Positions 60,521 to 64,000 of a stretch of 64,000 bases of DNA are shown here, piece after piece. How positions within the stretch are numbered: position 1 is the stretch's first letter; the number at the start of each line of letters is the position of its first letter. The stretch covers positions 32,969,958 to 33,033,957 of the forward strand of contig NC_089722.1 in NCBI RefSeq assembly GCF_035083965.1, written 5' to 3'. Below the pieces are notes generated by a model. The model had not been told where the DNA came from, made no database searches, and saw nothing but the letters and a program-made list of their open reading frames with translations. Origin of the DNA: Branchiostoma lanceolatum (Eukaryota > Chordata > Leptocardii > Amphioxiformes > Branchiostomatidae). The translations under genes and the position numbers were made by a program.

Positions 60521-62954
60521 ATAAATATCTGCGAATATTTCCCCTTGTACTGTTTTGCATATAAAAAAGACCCTTTATGACTGTTACTTTAAGAACTTTG
60601 TGTTTCTTCTTCCTTCTTATAATTAACTATGATAATTAACTTGTTGCTGAGATGTTACCCTTTAATGGGAAAAAAAAACTATTTATGATTATAGCCATTG
60701 ATAAACTGTGTATATAGCACTAAAAAGCACTACTATTGTGGCCAGTGTATTTAAAAGTTATCTATATGAAAGTCATTGATATTTTCAGTTTGTTGATTTT
60801 GTCTGTGACATACCTGAACTGAACTTGTATGTCTGACATCAAGAATTCAATGTATAAGCATTTACCTGTAATAGAATGCTGTTTTGCTTTTGGTAAGTAT
60901 AGTTGGAGTAATCTATGAATTAAGTGCCAATTTTACAACATGCATAGGATGTATGAAATCAGCCAATGTTTTCTTCAGAGCTGAAGGTACTTTTTTTCAT
61001 TTCATTTTCTTCATTTGTGCCAACCTTTTGCAGTGTTAAACGGCCAGCTTATGGCGATACTTTCAGGTGTTTTTCCTATTGTAGATTAACAAACACAAAA
61101 GTCTGTATCTGTTTTGCATCTGATTTTGCCCCGACTATGGTGAGGCAACAAACAGTAACAAAACTGCTTTAAAGATTTTTTTTTGATAAATGTACAATAA
61201 TCATGCTGAATACATGTATTGTTATTAGACTAACACATAGTTTACTATGTCACCAATAAGCATGTCACTAATAAAAGCACCCAGTAACATATTAGGAAGA
61301 TTTGGCCAGTAGTGCTGTTTAACATGAAGCGAAAGATTATCAAGAGAGATGTTAAGGTTCAACAACAAAAAGCTACCTTGCAACTGAAACTTGTCTTTAC
61401 TGTATAGCAAATTCAAGATGTTAATTAGTTTCTTTATTATTTTATTGGAATTGGCAGTGAATGTGATCTTAATTTCAACAAAGGTTTACCATACAGACAA
61501 ACGACAGTGGTTTTCTTCTTTTCTGACTTACTTTGAGACATTGACCTTATTCTTTTTCTGCATTTTGAATTAGATTTTGTTATGGAATAGTCCTTTGAAG
61601 TAAGATCTATTATCTTATTTTGTAATTTTAACCTCCTTGTTAGTAGAGAAGGTTAATGGATTAATTTCTATATACTGTAGCATAAAAGCTCCCAAACCTA
61701 TAATATATCATTCTGCAAGATGATTTTTATTAGCAAAATGGGCTAGTCAGTAGCGTCCAAAGTAGTATCCACCTAATAGTAACGCAGAAGACTCCTGATT
61801 CGGACATAAGATCATGTTTACCGCTACCAAAGGCCTCCCCGATTTAAATATACCGCGCGCACCACTTCCGGGTACCCATCATCCATTGCGAAACCCCTGT
61901 GTGGAGCCTCGTTTTCGTGCAGCATTTCATTGCACCACCCGTGTTGATTGACACCATGCTAACTGTATCTACATTTCCAACTTGAAAATGTATTTCCCAC
62001 ATTGACTTTAGTAACTGTGTGTCTAGAAATATGACTTGTAATTTTGCCGTCTATCTTGTAGTCTAAGAAACCAGTATAGACTAGGGCTCTGTAGAACGGT
62101 ACACAAAACTGCCAGTCACTGTCTCAAACTAAATCACAAGCCATTGTTGTCATTACTTTATTTCTGGGCTAAGTGTCCTTGATGTGTAGCCAAACTTTAA
62201 TTTCTGACATCTGTTGTTATTTCAAACATAAGTTGAAGAATAAGTTGTATTTGGTAAACTGTCTCAGGCAGGAGTCCACTGATGTGCGCTGCACGGTTGC
62301 CAGTAGCATACTGAAGCCTATAGTTTACATTATCCAGCCTTTATATCTAGGGTCTTTAAATGTACACATTTTTAAAACTTCCGTTACCGTTTGAAGTAAG
62401 ACATTCCTGACATTAAGATTTGCCACATATAAGATGCCAAATTGTCGTTTTTATGACGACTTAAAACTTTTATAGCTTTTAACAAAGACAGTTTGTCACC
62501 TTATATGTTGCATATCTTAATGTCAAAGAACGTCTCACTTCAAATGGTAACAGAATTCAAAATTACATAATGGGTACATTTAAATGAGAACGAGCGTGGA
62601 TCGGACTAGTACTACTAGTCCTGCGGGGCGATGATCAAGGTAATAAACTAATTAAACATCATCTGTTCTTTCATAAATATTCACATGTACATAGAAACTA
62701 CGCTTTACAATACCGATACTGAAGCTTCTGATGTTGATATCATTAAAAAGAGGTTTGTTTTCAAAAACACATATAGGAGTAAGATAATTTTACCTACCAG
62801 TACAGTCACAACTCGGAAATGTTCCTTGCCACCTTGGTCAAATGACGTTGTGGCTTGCGGGGAAAAAGAAAGAAAAATACAACAGTAAGTTTATAAAGGT
62901 TAGACATACAGGTATTACAACATTTGACTAAATTCAATCTCTACAAAGGGATAA
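60521..62954. other. No gene recognised; possible CpG-rich patch
   Basis: Mostly AT-rich. Bases 61840-61930 are richer in CpG and hold ATTTAAATATACCGCGCGC and CTTCCGGGT words, which could be a small promoter or an inserted repeat. A 19-bp perfect palindrome GGACTAGTACTACTAGTCC lies at about 62603-62621. Short frames at 62173-62394 and 62685-62888 have no recognised domain. Confidence 0.35.
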
Positions 62955-63290
62955 GATTAGGAGATAACTTCCGGGCGTTTTGAGTATCCATCACTCTTCT
63001 TCAGCGTCATGCTCTAGAATAAAATAACGAATCAATACTGGTACAAGTTTGCTATGGTGTTGTCTAACCATAGAAACGATACCAACATGATTTACGTTTA
63101 AGTGACATTTGCATACGATCGCTAGGAGTTAGTGACTTTTACATATTCAAACAAGTTAGATGCACTAGTATTGATTCGTTCTGCCTGTTAATTCAAGTGA
63201 CATTGAAGAACAGTGATGGATGTCACTCGAAACGTCCTGAAGTAATATTCAGATCTTATCCAGTTGTAGAGATTAAATTTCCTCGAATAT
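62955..63290. mobile_element. Foldback element with CTTATCCAGTTGTAG end
   Basis: Left part ACTTCCGGGCGTTTTGAGTA, CATCACTCTTCTTCAGCGTC and AACGAATCAATACT is mirrored by AGTATTGATTCGTT, GAAGAACAGTGATGGATGTC and CTCGAAACGTCCTGAAGTAA, closing over about 130 bases. CTTATCCAGTTGTAG follows at 63252. Same terminal type as 3876-4165. Confidence 0.65.
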
Positions 63291-64000
63291 ACAGCAGTAC
63301 GACGTCGTCGATGCAAAACATGCTGCCACTAGCTTACAGCTTAAGAATAAGTAAAAGATTATGTTTCCAGAATGGATATCTGGATTTGCGCTTATGTATT
63401 GTACAATATGGCTAATAGAAACTTTGTGAGCCCTTCAGTACGAATAATACTTTAAACGCCGCCACTGTTACACTCATTGCGCAAAATGCCCAATTGTAAT
63501 CAACGTACCCTAATTAGCGGAAATGGGTGATAAGTGTCAAACCTGTGTTTGCTGTATGATCGACAAGCTCAGTCGTTATCATCTTTAACATCCATGCAGT
63601 AAAGAATTGTATATGTAGGGATATGATGTAACTGATGTCAATTTGTATCTATTGTGAAAATTGGTGCGTCAGAACTAGAACGGCATAAGTTGCAAATGAC
63701 GGAAGAGCCTTGAACTATGGCGGACGTATCTAAAACAAGAGAGGACTTGAATTTGGGGTATATTTAAAAAAATATAGAAGACTTTTCAATTTTAAGTTCA
63801 GCCCCCTTTAATTGTTCAATACAAACCGCATCTTGTCCTTGTTTTCTCCTTTTATTAGAGAACGTTTCTAGGCCAGAAACAATCAATTTTGTCTGTTTTG
63901 GATTACGGCATGTCCAGACATTGCAACACCGGTATCAATTAAGTCACTGTATAAAGAAGAAGAGTATTTATCCATTAGCAACATCAAACACAGAGTTGCT
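63291..64000. other. No gene recognised
   Basis: AT-rich to the window end. A 72-residue frame at 63197-63415 overlaps the foldback element and is not supported as a gene. Confidence 0.3.

Overview
The window looks like nuclear DNA of an invertebrate chordate, most probably an amphioxus (Branchiostoma). This rests on intron-rich genes with GT-AG boundaries, a metazoan ionotropic glutamate receptor, a cadherin-like protein, a long C2H2 zinc-finger gene, a sulfotransferase-like family I associate from memory with lancelets, and dense short DNA transposons, foldback elements and satellites. The species call is inference.

Layout. 1-867 (minus): first coding exon of a secreted or membrane cadherin-like protein that runs off the left edge. 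1.6-5.2 kb: repeats, including an inverted-repeat element, an L2/CR1-type LINE 3' end, a foldback element and a long TG tract. 5.7-8.4 kb (plus): a 29-module C2H2 zinc-finger ORF containing an in-frame 1029-bp tandem duplication and short pieces of a MITE. 10.5-10.9 kb: duplicated tRNA-derived SINE. 11.2-14.8 kb (minus): five-exon sulfotransferase-like gene whose last exon carries an apparent 1-base frameshift. 17.4-21.5 kb: MITEs and a hierarchical satellite (about 220, 447 and 895 bp). 25.2-26.1 kb: a second satellite (about 228 bp). 31.5-34.6 kb (plus): decayed multi-exon copy of an uncharacterised, possibly transposon-linked protein family with a SAP-like motif. 35.3-36.9 kb: one candidate coding exon, a LINE relic and an almost perfect 100-bp palindrome. 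38.3-39.2 kb: minisatellite. 40.4-43.3 kb: a 2975-bp element with very long inverted ends flanked by TTAA. 43.8-45.2 kb: two foldback elements of one family with 9-bp target duplications. 47.0-54.1 kb (minus): seven exons of an ionotropic glutamate receptor from the S1 lobe to the last membrane helix. 54.6-60.5 kb: a roughly 3-kb direct segmental duplication, each copy holding a 183-bp satellite. 63 kb: another foldback element.

The genes do not form a pathway; they are unrelated neighbours separated by mobile DNA. The points most worth a second look are the zinc-finger array (recent block duplication plus transposon-derived codons inside fingers), the glutamate receptor with an unusual pore and ligand site, the TTAA-flanked long-inverted-repeat element, and the nested satellites.
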